Assembly: GCA_910592205.1 (NCBI GenBank)
Contig: CAJVPJ010000417.1
Coordinates: forward strand, 1 to 25,652
Source of the DNA: Paraglomus occultum
Taxonomy: Eukaryota; Glomeromycota; Glomeromycetes; Paraglomerales; Paraglomeraceae
Reading direction: 5' to 3'
Length of the DNA stretch: 25,652 nucleotides
In this document: one piece after another, positions 1 to 10,525 of the stretch
Position numbering within the stretch: the stretch's first letter is position 1
Layout of the letters: the number at the start of each line of letters is the position of its first letter
Position numbers and translations under genes: made by a program
The notes under the pieces: model-generated
The model's database searches: none
Told to the model about the DNA's origin: nothing
Seen by the model: the letters and a program-made list of their open reading frames with translations, nothing else

Positions 1-711
1 ATGTTTGGGATCATTATCTTGTTGAAAGATAATGTTACCCACTTCCATCCCATAATACTCAAGGCTCTGAAGAAATTTATCTTCAAGAATATGAGTATAA
101 AGCTCTGCATCCATGTGCCCCTCAATCCAACATGCATAACCAACCCCTTGGGCTGTCATACAGCCCCAAATTTAACTGTCCCCTTAACATGCTGCTCTGT
201 CATTATTCCACCAGGCCTTTTCCACACCCACTCACGTCCATCAGACCCCAAATGATTAATTTTGGTCTCATCTGACCAAACAACACGTTTCCAATCCTCT
301 GTGGTCCAGTGTTGGTATTTGGTGTGGCAAACTCAAGACACTGGTGGATATGTCATGGCATAAGTCTTGGCTTCTTTTTCTTTGTTGCAGCCTTCATTCC
401 AGTTTCTTTCAAAGCATGATGTACTGTCTGGGTGCTGTGTGTTACATTGGTGATCTCCTTTAATGCATGGGTGAGCTGAACTGCATTATCTGCTTTTCCT
501 GAAGCCACCATGCAAACCAATCTTGTGCTAGCAACCCACTTTTGATATAATAATTGCCATTCCAGCATTTCCGGAACATTTTCTTGGCAAGTAAGCTTTT
601 GCGTGCTGATTTGTCCCCGTTTTCTTCAGTTTTTATTATCATAAACAGTACTGAGCGCAATACCGGTTTGTGTATGATTTGTTTGGCATTTCGAATGCAA
701 TTATTCCACAA
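1..711 (-). pseudogene. Decayed Tc1/mariner-type transposase, truncated by window edge
   Basis: Minus-strand translation in several frames gives successive pieces of a Tc1-type DDE transposase. A segment with 'SGKADNAVQLTHALKEI' (about 505-455) is the second HTH/linker region. 'EDWKRVVWSDETKIN' (about 305-260) carries the first catalytic Asp. 'GREWVWKRPGG' follows, and 'FQQDNDPKH' at the extreme left edge (positions 1-25) carries the second catalytic Asp. The third acidic residue and the right TIR would lie outside the window. The frame changes at least three times (near 165, near 310-350 and upstream of 568), with internal stops, so it cannot encode an active enzyme. The first part (711-570) is too diverged to align by eye. 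Known of the family: cut-and-paste transposition at TA sites. Confidence 0.85.
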
Positions 712-746
712 TGTAATATTAGTATAGTGTTTTGATCATAGAGGAA

Positions 747-764
747 GTGTGACTTATGGACACC
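747..764 (-). repeat. Possible degraded terminal inverted repeat of the left-edge Tc1 element
   Basis: On the minus strand this reads GGTGTCCATAAGTCACAC. That resembles the start of Tc1-type terminal repeats and lies just upstream of the transposase remnant. The partner TIR is outside the window, so the boundary is tentative. Confidence 0.3.
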
Positions 765-1159
765 AAGAACATGCAGACTACTTTTCTTATTCATTACCAC
801 AATATATCTCACTGTCTACCTCCCAAGTACCTATAAGCTGTGCCAAACATCATTGCCTCTTTGACATGACAGAACAACACTGAATATGTCCCATATGTAT
901 GTAGTAGTAATATATGTGTATCAGTATCATGTGAATATAAATAAGCACCTACCACCCTTATCATATATCATAGTGATAAGTGAGGGGTGCATGATAGGAT
1001 CATCAACTCTTGTCAACATTATTAAAATGATCGGTAAATCATTACGTAAAGTATAATCCGCAACAGCGTTGAGGGGTAGCTTACAACAGTAATTGCAGCG
1101 ACGCTATTTTGATTGTTCCTTTTTAGAAAGGAGTCTAAATATAAAGTGTCTTGTTTCTT

Positions 1160-1177
1160 TATTATTATTATTATTAT
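1160..1177. repeat. (ATT)n microsatellite
   Basis: Six tandem ATT units in AT-rich intergenic DNA. Confidence 0.9.
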
Positions 1178-1660
1178 GTGAGTCAAATTAAGTTGAACTC
1201 TTTTTTTTTAGACATAAATCTCTTTCTTGAACACCAGTAAGAGTAACTCGCTTTACTGCAGGTTTTTACTAATTCTGAAATCGTTCATCGTTTTCCTAAT
1301 TGTCGAGTCAAAGAGAATTCAAAAAATCGGAATCTCGATTTAATTTAATTGGTTTAATAATATAATAATAATGGTACACTCGATAAATAATTACCTATTA
1401 TAGTGATGATCTACGCAACACGTCAAATCGAGATCTTTTTATTATTCTTTGGGTTCTCAAAAAGTCATTATACGGTTATATCGCGAGTTTATAATTAACA
1501 TCACCAATTTTATTACAACTGACTCGGTTCCAGAAAAAAACATCATCTTAAGCTAACGTCATCTTATCGAGGGATCATTATTGTTATTATTATATCAAGA
1601 GTGACTGTATTATTTTTGTACACTTACGTAATACTTATTATTATACTTTTAACTATTACT

Positions 1661-1679
1661 ATAATAATAATAATAATAA
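1661..1679. repeat. (ATA)n microsatellite
   Basis: About six tandem ATA units. They are the complement of the ATT tract about 500 bases upstream; no extended inverted repeat surrounds the two. Confidence 0.9.
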
Positions 1680-2539
1680 GCACTTATTGTGTGAAGACAT
1701 TTTAATTTACAATTGCTCTACTCTTGAAAAGAAACAGGTTGTGACTTGTTGACAAAACATGACAAATTAAATCATTCACCTATCGCTATAAAGGGTTAGT
1801 CATTATTTATTATAATTATTTAAAGCCAAGCATTTCAATACCTCCAGACACTGATAAAACAAAGTGACATGCACAAATCTAGCTCTTAGAATAGATGAGA
1901 TAATAACTTGACTTATTCTTGCTTGGCTTCCGATAACTCCCCCTAAACTAATAATTTTTTCCCCGGAAGTAATTATGATATCTTCCGTGAAAAAATGCTA
2001 AAGAGCTTTTATATTCAGATGTGTAATGAGGTGTAATGTTGTCAGGTGTAGCACTTACTGTGGACAGTTATTCTTTCCCTTTGTATCTTTGACAAAGAAA
2101 GCTTAACTTGTTTATATATATATATGTAAGCCTCTTTACTATGTTGTTTCAAACTTGCTTTGTAAGGGCCTTCTGAATCAAGGGCTATCCTCCAAAGCAG
2201 TCTCTATCACATCAGCTGTCAGTGCTTTATATCATTTACCAGGTATGTGGTATCAGTATTGTAATTGTTTACGTGAAATTCAACCCAGTATTAGTATGGT
2301 TTCGATGAACGAAGTTTGAACAGATCTCAACAATTATCTTTTTTTAAATCAAAGATCAGAACTTGAGCTTTATTTTGTTAGTCTTACGTTGTTATAGTAA
2401 TAGGTTATTATTATCAATAAAAGGCATGCGGCAAAAACTTCTTCAATTGCTATTAATGATTCTCACCCGAAACAATTAACATGCAATGTTATATTGGAAT
2501 TCGATTTAACAAATATAACCTGTTGACATGTAAATCTTG

Positions 2540-2545
2540 TTTATT
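2540..2545 (-). promoter_or_regulatory. Candidate poly(A) signal of the CSC1-like gene
   Basis: AATAAA on the minus strand, about 140 nt downstream of the stop codon at 2688. Position and motif fit; not otherwise tested. Confidence 0.4.
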
Positions 2546-2687
2546 GATAGGTCTTTGGTTTAGTTATTGACTCAAGACTATAAAATAAACGTATAAATAT
2601 ATGCGAGTGTGAAAATATTCACAATGGTCATCGTACAGAATGTAACTCTTCCCTCTGAAACTACATAAATAAATCGTGATGTAAATT

Positions 2688-5600
2688 TCAAGCGTCTAAA
2701 TTGTCCTCCAAGGCTTGCGGATCTCCAAAGTTATCTGCGGCCCAATTTTCAAAAATTACACTCAAAGGCCTAGACTTGGACGAAGACTCGACATCACGGG
2801 ACCGCGGTTGACTATTACTCTCATCTGTAGCTGGCACAGCTGCGCTAGAAGTCGATGGTTGATCATTTGCTTGAGCGCTCGGAGCACTTTCTGGCACGGG
2901 CTGTAGTGTGACTGATTCGCTATTCGGTTTAGGACGCTCAGGATGGTGGAAGTAGGTCTTGTGAGGATTACTAGGATCGTTCTCATCAGCTGCTTGCTCT
3001 TGCTGAATGCGCTCATTGGCTGCCTGTTGGGTATCGTGACGACTGCGAAAGACATACCATTTCTTCAAAAATTTATGCCGTGCACTTGTTTCTTCACCGG
3101 CGTTCTCCTCATCAGATGTCATCGGTTGATCACCCTTACGATTCATACCCAGTAAAGCGCGATAGAATCCAGGAGTGCTGTCCACTTCGGCTTGAGATCT
3201 TTTTATTGGTAGCCACAACCACGGGAGTATTCCAACCAGAGCAGGGGGTCCATATCTCCTCATGCCAGTGTTCAAAATTCCAGGAACCAATGTCATCGGT
3301 GGTTGGGAGTAATCGGTATAAAGATCAGGAGCCGCATGGTATAAATCATCATCAAGTATGCCCTTAGGACAATGCGTTTGTTCCGAACCATCATCATGGT
3401 CATTCTCTGACGAGACGGTTGCCTTCCCATTACCCTGACCACTTTCGGGCGGCTTCTTTTTTTTCAAGGCATCTTTGGCTTCTTCGTTACGAATAAGCTG
3501 AATAGGGATGTAATTTGTAAATTTGTGATATGCATAGGTTACAATACTTGCGTAAATTCCTGTTATGAATAACAGAGGCGCAAGTAATCCAGCGAGAACG
3601 TAGTCATTGCGGAGACTAAGAAAGCCTATCATCATGATTTGGAAAATGTAAAGACCGATAATGATACGATGGAATATCAGCGACCATGCTTGTCCAGCCG
3701 ATTCATAAGGTTGGAAGTAAACTATAAAGAATCAGCGAATAGAGAGTAAAACGTTCATTAGAAGCGGTTGAAAACAAGTGTCATTATTCTCCTCCCAGAT
3801 TACCATGACATACCATACAGCAGCAAGTATTTGTAACAGAAGAACCCGATCGAAAAGTAAATGGTACCAAAGAACAGAATAGAAGGATATATGGCTGAAT
3901 ATACAAGACAAACGATAAATATAAACACAACCTCAGGGTATATTTCATAAAACTTCATTATAGGAGGTGTGCTGGCTTCGGCGTAATCACGAGGTGTTTT
4001 TGCCAATAACAAACGCTTAAACCATGCAGGAAAGATTTCTTTAAATTGAGCCAATTCGACAGCGAACATTCCGATGCCTTGGAGAATAACAATGTTTACA
4101 AAGAATGGTGCGACCTAATATGAGAGATATGGGATATGTGAATAGTGATTTTCGATCGGGGGGAAACGCGCCATCGCTACGGGCGCTCATTTTCTCAACA
4201 GAAACAAGTTCGTGACACACAGCCTCCTTACCTCTGGTAACGTGCTAGCAAGAATTGGACCTATTTTTCTGGGTTCTGTCAAAATGTCATCGATAGAGAT
4301 GGACACAGTTCCAGCAACAGTGAAAACGAGGAGGACGTTCACCAACAAGAAGAAGAAGTATCTTTACGGGAGAATGTCACATGTATCCAGTGAGTTATTG
4401 CAATAAAAATTAGTCAATCTCGTAATCATTGAATTCAAACTTACTTTGAAACAGCGGATAATTCAATGTAACTGCGAGCTTGCAGTCCCTGAAGTCTGCT
4501 TAAATCTGCATAAAATCAAATTGATATACCGTTGTCAGCGATAATTCTCGGGAAAACTAGAAGTCTTGTTAACGAATTGCTTACATAACATGGTAAGTGG
4601 CAACATGGAATTGAATATGGTGACCGCCAACGTGGGCAAGGTGCCCTGAATAAAACCTTTGATAAGTTGGTTCCTTTCAGCTAGATGAGCCAGCCATGGG
4701 AAATATTTTTCCAATGTGTTCAAATCCAAGAGTGCAGCCAAAGTCGTTAAAGGAACAGCCCAGAAGAAAATGATCAATATAACAACGATTTGTATTAGTA
4801 CTTGGCGTACAACGATCTCTCGTGCACGGAAATTGAGGTTATCCCAGTATCTACGATATCACAGATAAATCCATTTAGTATGAATCAATGTATGTTGTCG
4901 AGATCACAATCGGATGCTTAAAACTTACATGTCGCGAGGCTCGGGAGCAAGCACGGAATGGCAGTAGAAAGGTTTTGGATAAATTAGTGCTTGAGCGGCA
5001 ATTTGCTGGTATTAAAAGAACCAATTAACATAAGTCAAAAATGTTGTTCTCTTTTTTGTCCGTACTGTATGTAGCACGATACTTACCGCACTGGACATGT
5101 TAGCGAAGGTAACGAATCCGACGGAAGTTGGAACATATGCGCTTCGCCTTCCTTGTTTAACCAAATTATCATAGTATTCGAACTGGTCATAATAATAGTC
5201 AATAGCGTCAACTTTCTCCCCAAAAAGACCCAAAAACCCAGTTTTGACAGTCGGCCTCTCTTCCTTGAGATAGTTTGTATTCGGATTGACCGTTCCAGCC
5301 TCAGGATCGTCTTGAGGATTAGTTGAAGTCTTATGCTCAACTTCTTTCAACAAAGCTTCCGGATCGTAGTTTTCATCTGTGCAAGGGTTGCCTAACCATT
5401 TCACATAGGCTTCTTCCGTTTTCCTTAACCGTTTAGTACGCTGCTCAATAGCATTTCTCAATCGACGAACGTGTCTATATACCACCGCACTCTCAACTTC
5501 GCCAATACCAAGGGATTCATAGTATGAGGCGAGCGCTTTATCGTTCTGGTATTCTTTCGGAATAGAAGTGACCATAACAGTCCTCGCAACAACCGTGTTT

Positions 5601-6575
5601 CTTTGTTTCAAGTAATATCTTTGACGGGCAGCTGAAAACGATTTGTAGTTGTAGTAGACAAAGACATAGACAGCAATCGACACGACCCATGTGAGAATAG
5701 CGTATGATAAGACGAGTACATATGGCTCGGTTTCTAGTAGAACAGGGTCATTTGGATACGGAATACCAATGCCCCCGCCTTCTTGCGGTGTCTGTCCTGG
5801 ATCCTTTGGTTGAAATCTGTAAATATGCATGTATATCCAAATTGGAATTCGAATACATCCAGCAGCTATACCACAGAAAAGGTACAGTTTGGATGATAGT
5901 CGGAAGAATCCGAGAAACTATTTGTATTTATGCAAAAGGTAAGACATAGCAAAGATGTAGATTGCAAATGCTCAAGTATAAACTGCACACTTTTTTTTTT
6001 TCATTACTTACCACAGCCGCATCGAATCCGACTTTGTCAAGGATTTCACTTTCGGGAATGTCGAGCAATGGCTTAATCCATCCAAAGAAAGATGACGGGA
6101 GCGGTTCCGGAGTATAACTATGATGATACCAACGTTATTAAGGTTATGCAAGCAGAAAATCCTAAAACTAACACCTTTGTACGATAAGACACGCACCCAC
6201 GTAGCCTAAGTCGCGGTGCAAATAATGTGTTCCAACGCGGTCGCAACCAACAAAATATGAGGAAGCAAGTCAAACCAATGGCTGTCGCAATAACAAGCTG
6301 TGTGCTTAACAGTACGTCATTGGCTATTTATGGTTCCAAGAACGCAATTCAGTACAATGCAAAAGATAATTTGTAATGAATGAGCTTTGAACGCGATATG
6401 AATGGACCGTTGGCTTTACAAAATAACACTCCATGGCCAATTCGGCCAACCATAGTCACTCTGGCTTACCTGCATTGTCAAGCGTATCGCCTGGAACTCT
6501 ACTTCCATTACCAAAAAGATCAACTAGAAATTGAGCGAAAAAGGAAAGCGGTTCCTCGTCGTTAGTGGACGTCAT
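2688..6575 (-). CDS. CSC1/OSCA-type calcium-permeable cation channel (RSN1/DUF221 family), 10 exons
   Basis: Exons on the minus strand: 6575-6470, 6323-6197, 6117-6012, 5917-5087, 5005-4929, 4850-4585, 4505-4445, 4361-4232, 4114-3814, 3721-2688. All nine introns are GT-AG, and the exons sum to 3039 nt (1012 aa plus stop), so the model closes exactly. Exon 2 has the first membrane helix ('LTCFLIFCWLRPRWNTLF'). Exon 4 ends the N-terminal RSN1_TM region and holds the cytosolic PHM7_cyt domain (about aa 190-390). Exons 5-10 hold the RSN1_7TM core, including 'LAPEPRDIYWDNL' and 'GTVSISIDDILTEPRKIG'. Known of the family: multi-pass, TMEM16-like channels for osmosensitive or mechanosensitive cation flux. 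The C-terminal tail of about 280 aa is polar and low-complexity (KKKK, Ser/Pro-rich), probably cytosolic. The start ATG at 6575 is the only one that keeps the frame; an ATG 8 nt upstream stops after six codons. Which CSC1/PHM7/RSN1 paralogue it is cannot be told. Confidence 0.93.
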
Positions 6576-7187
6576 TATACATGAGAGGTATTCTTGTCAA
6601 CGATTTTGTCGCCGTGAAAGGTTTTCTATCAAGTCATCATCGCACAGATTGTCATTGATTATCATCAGCATAAGATCCATCAAGTTTATAGTAAGTCGTA
6701 CAAATTGTCGGATATTAAAATACTGTAATACAATGCCAGCCATCATCTCCGCGTGACAGAGATAACGTAATAGAAGAGTAACAGTAACGATAACAAGTAA
6801 AACACATTTATCTAAGCCTTATGCATACCGAATGATGCAATTGCGTTGAACCTCATAATAAAGCACAATACGTTGTATGTCGTCAAAATGGTACGGTCAC
6901 TCTGCGATGTAATGTATATAGAGGAATTCCTCTACACCGGCCGCAATTGCACTGTTCGTTCATGTTAAAATTATTTGTTTATACCGGTTCCAGTCGGATA
7001 CAGAGAGCTATGCCCAACCCGTCCGGTATAGGCAGATGTGATGTTATATGAATTTTGTAGTCTTATCTAATTATATAGCAATATGATGAACAGCACCATA
7101 TCTTCCCTAATTTATCCACCTAAAGGTCACATCAATATAATTGCGGAAACTTGGATAAATACGAACTGAGACTAAGATACTTGAGAG
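6576..7187. other. Upstream region of the CSC1-like gene; no gene seen
   Basis: AT-rich sequence 5' of the channel gene, presumably including its promoter. The open frame at 6565-6756 on the plus strand runs antisense to the channel's first codons and has no recognisable content. I see no clear TATA or operator motif. Confidence 0.5.
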
Positions 7188-8035
7188 CTATGCTGTGCTC
7201 CGTATAAGCAAATATTCAACACACACGAATATGCTTTTATTTAACAATTGTTGTAATTTGGTAATATGTTCACAAACTTGACGACTTTTTGACCAGTCTG
7301 ATTTTTGGCAATAGAATTGGACTACGTTTACACTAAACTGGTTTAGACTAGAAAGTTTCCGTGATAGAGCAGAAAATTGGTTACGATACACATGGCAGAA
7401 ATGAACATTTGCAGTACCCAGTGTTTTTTGCATTTGTACTAAGTAAAATTAAAAAAAGTGACGATTTGTTATAAACGAATATGCTGTCTTCAATGCTTGC
7501 TATATTTGGTTCCTGACATACGTGTAGTAATCGGTTGCTATCCCAAGCTTTTCCATTTCCTCCTGCAAACACTGGAGTACTATTAATTTTTTGCCACAAG
7601 TTTGTCTCTTGCTAAGAAATACGCACTTTGAAATTTATTTAATGATGCTTATTAAATATCACCTTAGAAATATTTCGTGTGCAGACGTAACGTTTACGTA
7701 GATTTCCTACATACAAATTTTGTTATTACATTTAGAGCGCTCCAGTATTTTGCCATAGTAACTTTTTCAATCACACCTTGTACTCTTTTATAGTTGTTGA
7801 TCCACGTTTGCAACACGATGCTCAAACCTTTGACTTGCACCAAAGTATTCAAGTATTGTATTAAGATGTTCATCACTAACATCGGCGCCAAAATCACCAG
7901 TGTCTCAAGAGATGATTTGATTTGGACAAGACGTTCTTTATACCACTGAAAATAGAAATCTTTGCCACACAATATTTCTAAATAAATTGGATTAGGAAAA
8001 TGGTACTCGGAGAAGGCATTGTAAACAGTACTCAC
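7188..8035 (-). pseudogene. Unrecognised coding relics
   Basis: Three consecutive minus-strand open frames (8035-7694, 7599-7381, 7433-7188) have protein-like composition. Examples are 'YLEILCGKDFYFQWYKERL' (about 7980-7930) and 'FAGGNGKAWDSNRLLHVCQ' (about 7570-7510). A second frame over 7895-7790 also reads as coherent protein ('DFGADVSDEHLNTILEYFGA'), which suggests a frameshift or an intron inside the relic. The stretch 'NNYKRVQGVIEKVTMAKYW' loosely resembles the C-terminus of Tc1 transposases, but the rest does not. The second and third frames begin with non-ATG codons. I do not recognise the gene and could not build an intron model that joins the pieces. Confidence 0.3.
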
Positions 8036-8040
8036 GCGTT

Positions 8041-9028
8041 AGCAAGTCAGCGAATGTAATGGAAAAGGAAACGTGTAAAAAGTATTTGATCGGACAATGC
8101 TTACTTAATAAAATGCGCGACCCGATTGCAATACGAAACCATTTGCTTCAACACGTGCGCCTGTTTGAAAACTCTATCTTTATTATTGTTAACTTGATTT
8201 GTCAATGATGCATTCCTTTTCGTCATTTGCGTGTACAGTATCAGTTTTCTCAATTATTTTTTTCCGGTAAACTTTATAAGAATTTTGTACGACGGTTTTA
8301 AACATTGTTATGCACATCCGATTTATTTTGAATGATTACGTAATTAGGTACTGTCCATTCCAACAAGCAAAACTCTCCAATTATCGATTCGATGAAGGTG
8401 TCTTGTCAGAAGCAGATGCGGTAAGATGTTAAGATAAGTTTAATGCTATTTGTTCTAATTGTTTCTATTCAAGAATTACTCTTGGATCGGTCATTATTGC
8501 ATCTATGTTATGAGATAATTCAATATCCAAAAGCTGTATGGTTAAATACGTAATATCATAGTCAATCAAATTACTTTAATAAGAATGGCATGTCAAGTAC
8601 AAGACACAACTACAAGCCACAGTTGAATGCACGCTCCTTAATGCATACTCCTTAAATGTACATCCCTAAATGCATGCACATGATTAAAAAAATTTTGTCT
8701 GATCATGTAATATTCGATTCAAATAATAGTATCAGGACCATATTGTAATGTCAATCAAGTCAGGTTAAGTCAGACAAAAATCAGTCAAGTAAATTGCTAT
8801 TGAATTAATAATGAAAGTATTTCGTAAACGTATATCGATATCTTTTGATATCAGGCCATTTAATCAAACACTTAAATTTTAAGCACATACTTTATTCGAG
8901 TCAAAAATGGGAACAAAACTTAAGTATCACTATAGTTTGACAGTTTGCTAGTATCGAGATACTGGTTAGAGAAAGAAGGTTAATGTCAATGGAACGATCA
9001 ATTAACAACTGGGTAGGCAAAAATATTT
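8041..9028. other. AT-rich intergenic stretch, no gene seen
   Basis: No convincing open frame. It contains the left copy of a diverged direct repeat (8274-8328) and a short local duplication of CTCCTTAA near 8634-8655. Confidence 0.5.
8274..8328. repeat. Diverged direct repeat, copy A
   Basis: Begins TTATAAGAATTT and ends around ATCCGATTTATT. It aligns over about 54 positions, with roughly four in five identical by eye and two one-base gaps, to copy B at 9331-9384. Confidence 0.55.
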
Positions 9029-9042
9029 AGGGCGTGCAAGAA

Positions 9043-9311
9043 TTACCTGCATGGCTACGTATTACAGGCTCAAACTTTGGGACCCAAAAATACGAGCTGT
9101 ACTACACAGTCAGCTGGCTGCCGGGTATGAACCTTGATAAGCCAGAACACGTGACTTTTGTATATAATTGATCACAACTCGCAATTGTTTAATATTACTT
9201 TCATTACGTGAGTCTCCATACGGTAGTTCCGAAAGCCGGCCATCAAAAGCCCAGCTCCTGCTTATCGAGGCTGACTGTGTACGTATTCAGGGTGTGCAAA
9301 CCGGCAGGTAA
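9043..9311. mobile_element. Probable MITE with degenerate terminal inverted repeats
   Basis: The outer ends are an 8-bp perfect inverted pair (TTACCTGC at 9043-9050, GCAGGTAA at 9304-9311). An 11-bp perfect inner pair follows (ACACAGTCAGC at 9104-9114, GCTGACTGTGT at 9270-9280), with a further shared AATACG beside each inner arm. No coding capacity. This nested symmetry over about 270 bp fits a small non-autonomous DNA transposon. The flanks share a GGNGTGCAA motif (GGCGTGCAA near 9031, GGTGTGCAA near 9291), which may belong to the element. The superfamily is unknown. Confidence 0.45.
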
Positions 9312-9330
9312 ATTTTACCATTGTTCGGCC

Positions 9331-9384
9331 TTATAAGAATTTATATGACGTTTTATAGATTGTCATGCATATCCGATCTCTTTA
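9331..9384. repeat. Diverged direct repeat, copy B
   Basis: Partner of copy A at 8274-8328, about 1.06 kb away in the same orientation. It overlaps the start of a short plus-strand open frame (9321-9638) that has no domain and looks spurious. Confidence 0.55.
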
Positions 9385-9639
9385 TGCATACTGTTATGCA
9401 TAAGGAGCCCACCCGACATCATGGGTGGTTATTTACAAAAAATAACTTGCGCCACAGTATTATTCATAATGTACTGAACGCAACTGTCATTACGATTTCA
9501 GTTTATATGAAGTTGGGTTTTTTTATTTTGTCAATTCCACAGCGCTCTCTCAGTGTAAAACATCAGCTTGGTGGCATTTTTTCCTTGTTGGTTTCGTCAA
9601 AGTTGTCATCAGGTTTCCTACTAACACACATTACATAAT

Positions 9640-10104
9640 AATTTCATTGTTCAACATAAACGATTAAACTATATTACGCAAATTTCAAATTCAGTTCTAT
9701 CTCTCGATCTACATAAATTGAAAACTTTGCATATATGATTAGTTTACCAGAACGGGCTTTCTCCCATACATTGACGTACGTTCCGACCAACTATGCCTAC
9801 AAACATTGACATTGTGAATAACTCATCAAAACTTACAAACGTATCTTCCACCATCCCACATTAGCAATAACACCACAATTAATACAGCATATTATAATTA
9901 TGTAAAATTCAACGTACACTCGATCAATACGTCTTACTTGTCAAATAATGTCATCGACTAGCAAAGTATAGTTAATTTTCTCTCCGTAAAATCCAAATAC
10001 ACCATATTTATTTTTTCCATATTGTTAAATGTGTAAAAAGTGTACCATTTGACAAAGACAAATAAACAATTATCATAACAGAGTAAGAGTAGCGTCTTCA
10101 AATA
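9640..10104. other. AT-rich stretch, no gene seen
   Basis: No open frame or recognisable element on either strand. Confidence 0.5.
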
Positions 10105-10138
10105 CATCAACTTATACCATCAACTTATACCATCAACT
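10105..10138. repeat. 13-bp tandem repeat, about 2.6 copies
   Basis: CATCAACTTATAC occurs twice exactly, followed by CATCAACT. Non-coding. Confidence 0.85.
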
Positions 10139-10251
10139 AGTGATACACAGTTGACACAAAACTTTATCGTATTATAACACTACCATAAAAATCAAAAATA
10201 TATTCCATGCTTGTCTTTCGTATTGTTATGTATTAGTATGTAAAAAAAAGC

Positions 10252-10485
10252 ATTAACGCAACTATTAGGACCTTTACCTATTATTTCGTCTTCATCGAGA
10301 ACGTAATTAATTTGTTCGCGTACTGCCTCATCTTGAATACCAAATAAATGCACTTTACGTGGGCTGAGATAATAAATCTTACCTGTTGATCGGAATGGGG
10401 TACGTGAACGTTTTGTGCCCAATCGTAACTGTAATGAGCGGTAGCGTCAACACTACAATAATTAGCTTTACCTTCTGTTGCAACG
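10252..10485 (-). pseudogene. Fragment of a repeated, probably transposon-borne protein
   Basis: Two frames join near 10381-10390. Upstream, 'AHYSYDWAQNVHVPHSDQQ' (with 'CSVD' before it). Downstream, 'IYYLSPRKVHLFGI' then 'INYVLDEDEIIGKGPNS'. The order and motifs (HYS-D-AQ, TPRK-LFGI-like, INY-DE-GKG) match, from memory, a widely repeated uncharacterised protein family found next to mobile elements in fungi and animals. I cannot name it. After GKGPNS the similarity stops, and the remaining codons to 10192 look random. Truncated at both ends and frame-shifted, so not functional. It lies 3' of the Crinkler pseudogene on the same strand. Confidence 0.5.
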
Positions 10486-10519
10486 TAACTATCATATATG
10501 GATAATCCTAATATATATT

Positions 10520-10525
10520 TTTATT
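10520..10525 (-). promoter_or_regulatory. Candidate poly(A) signal of the Crinkler locus
   Basis: AATAAA on the minus strand, about 80 nt beyond the stop codon ending at 10607. Confidence 0.4.

Larger units (their letters stand above)
771..2539. other. AT-rich intergenic stretch without a recognisable gene
   Basis: No open frame of useful length and no recognisable domain on either strand. It holds simple repeats: (ATT)n at 1160-1177, (ATA)n at 1661-1679 and (TA)n at 2113-2125. A short perfect hairpin stem lies at 957-963/974-980 (CTTATCA/TGATAAG). Confidence 0.6.

Noticed and set aside
1160-1679. ATT and ATA tracts as terminal inverted repeats of an element
   Set aside because: Complementarity is limited to the microsatellites themselves; the flanking bases do not pair.
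7741-7800. C-terminus of a Tc1 transposase
   Set aside because: About 20 residues look similar, but the preceding sequence lacks the expected DDE-domain motifs, so I kept the region as an unrecognised relic.
9321-9638. 105-codon plus-strand open frame
   Set aside because: It starts with TTG, has no domain, a random composition for an AT-rich frame, and overlaps the diverged repeat copy B.
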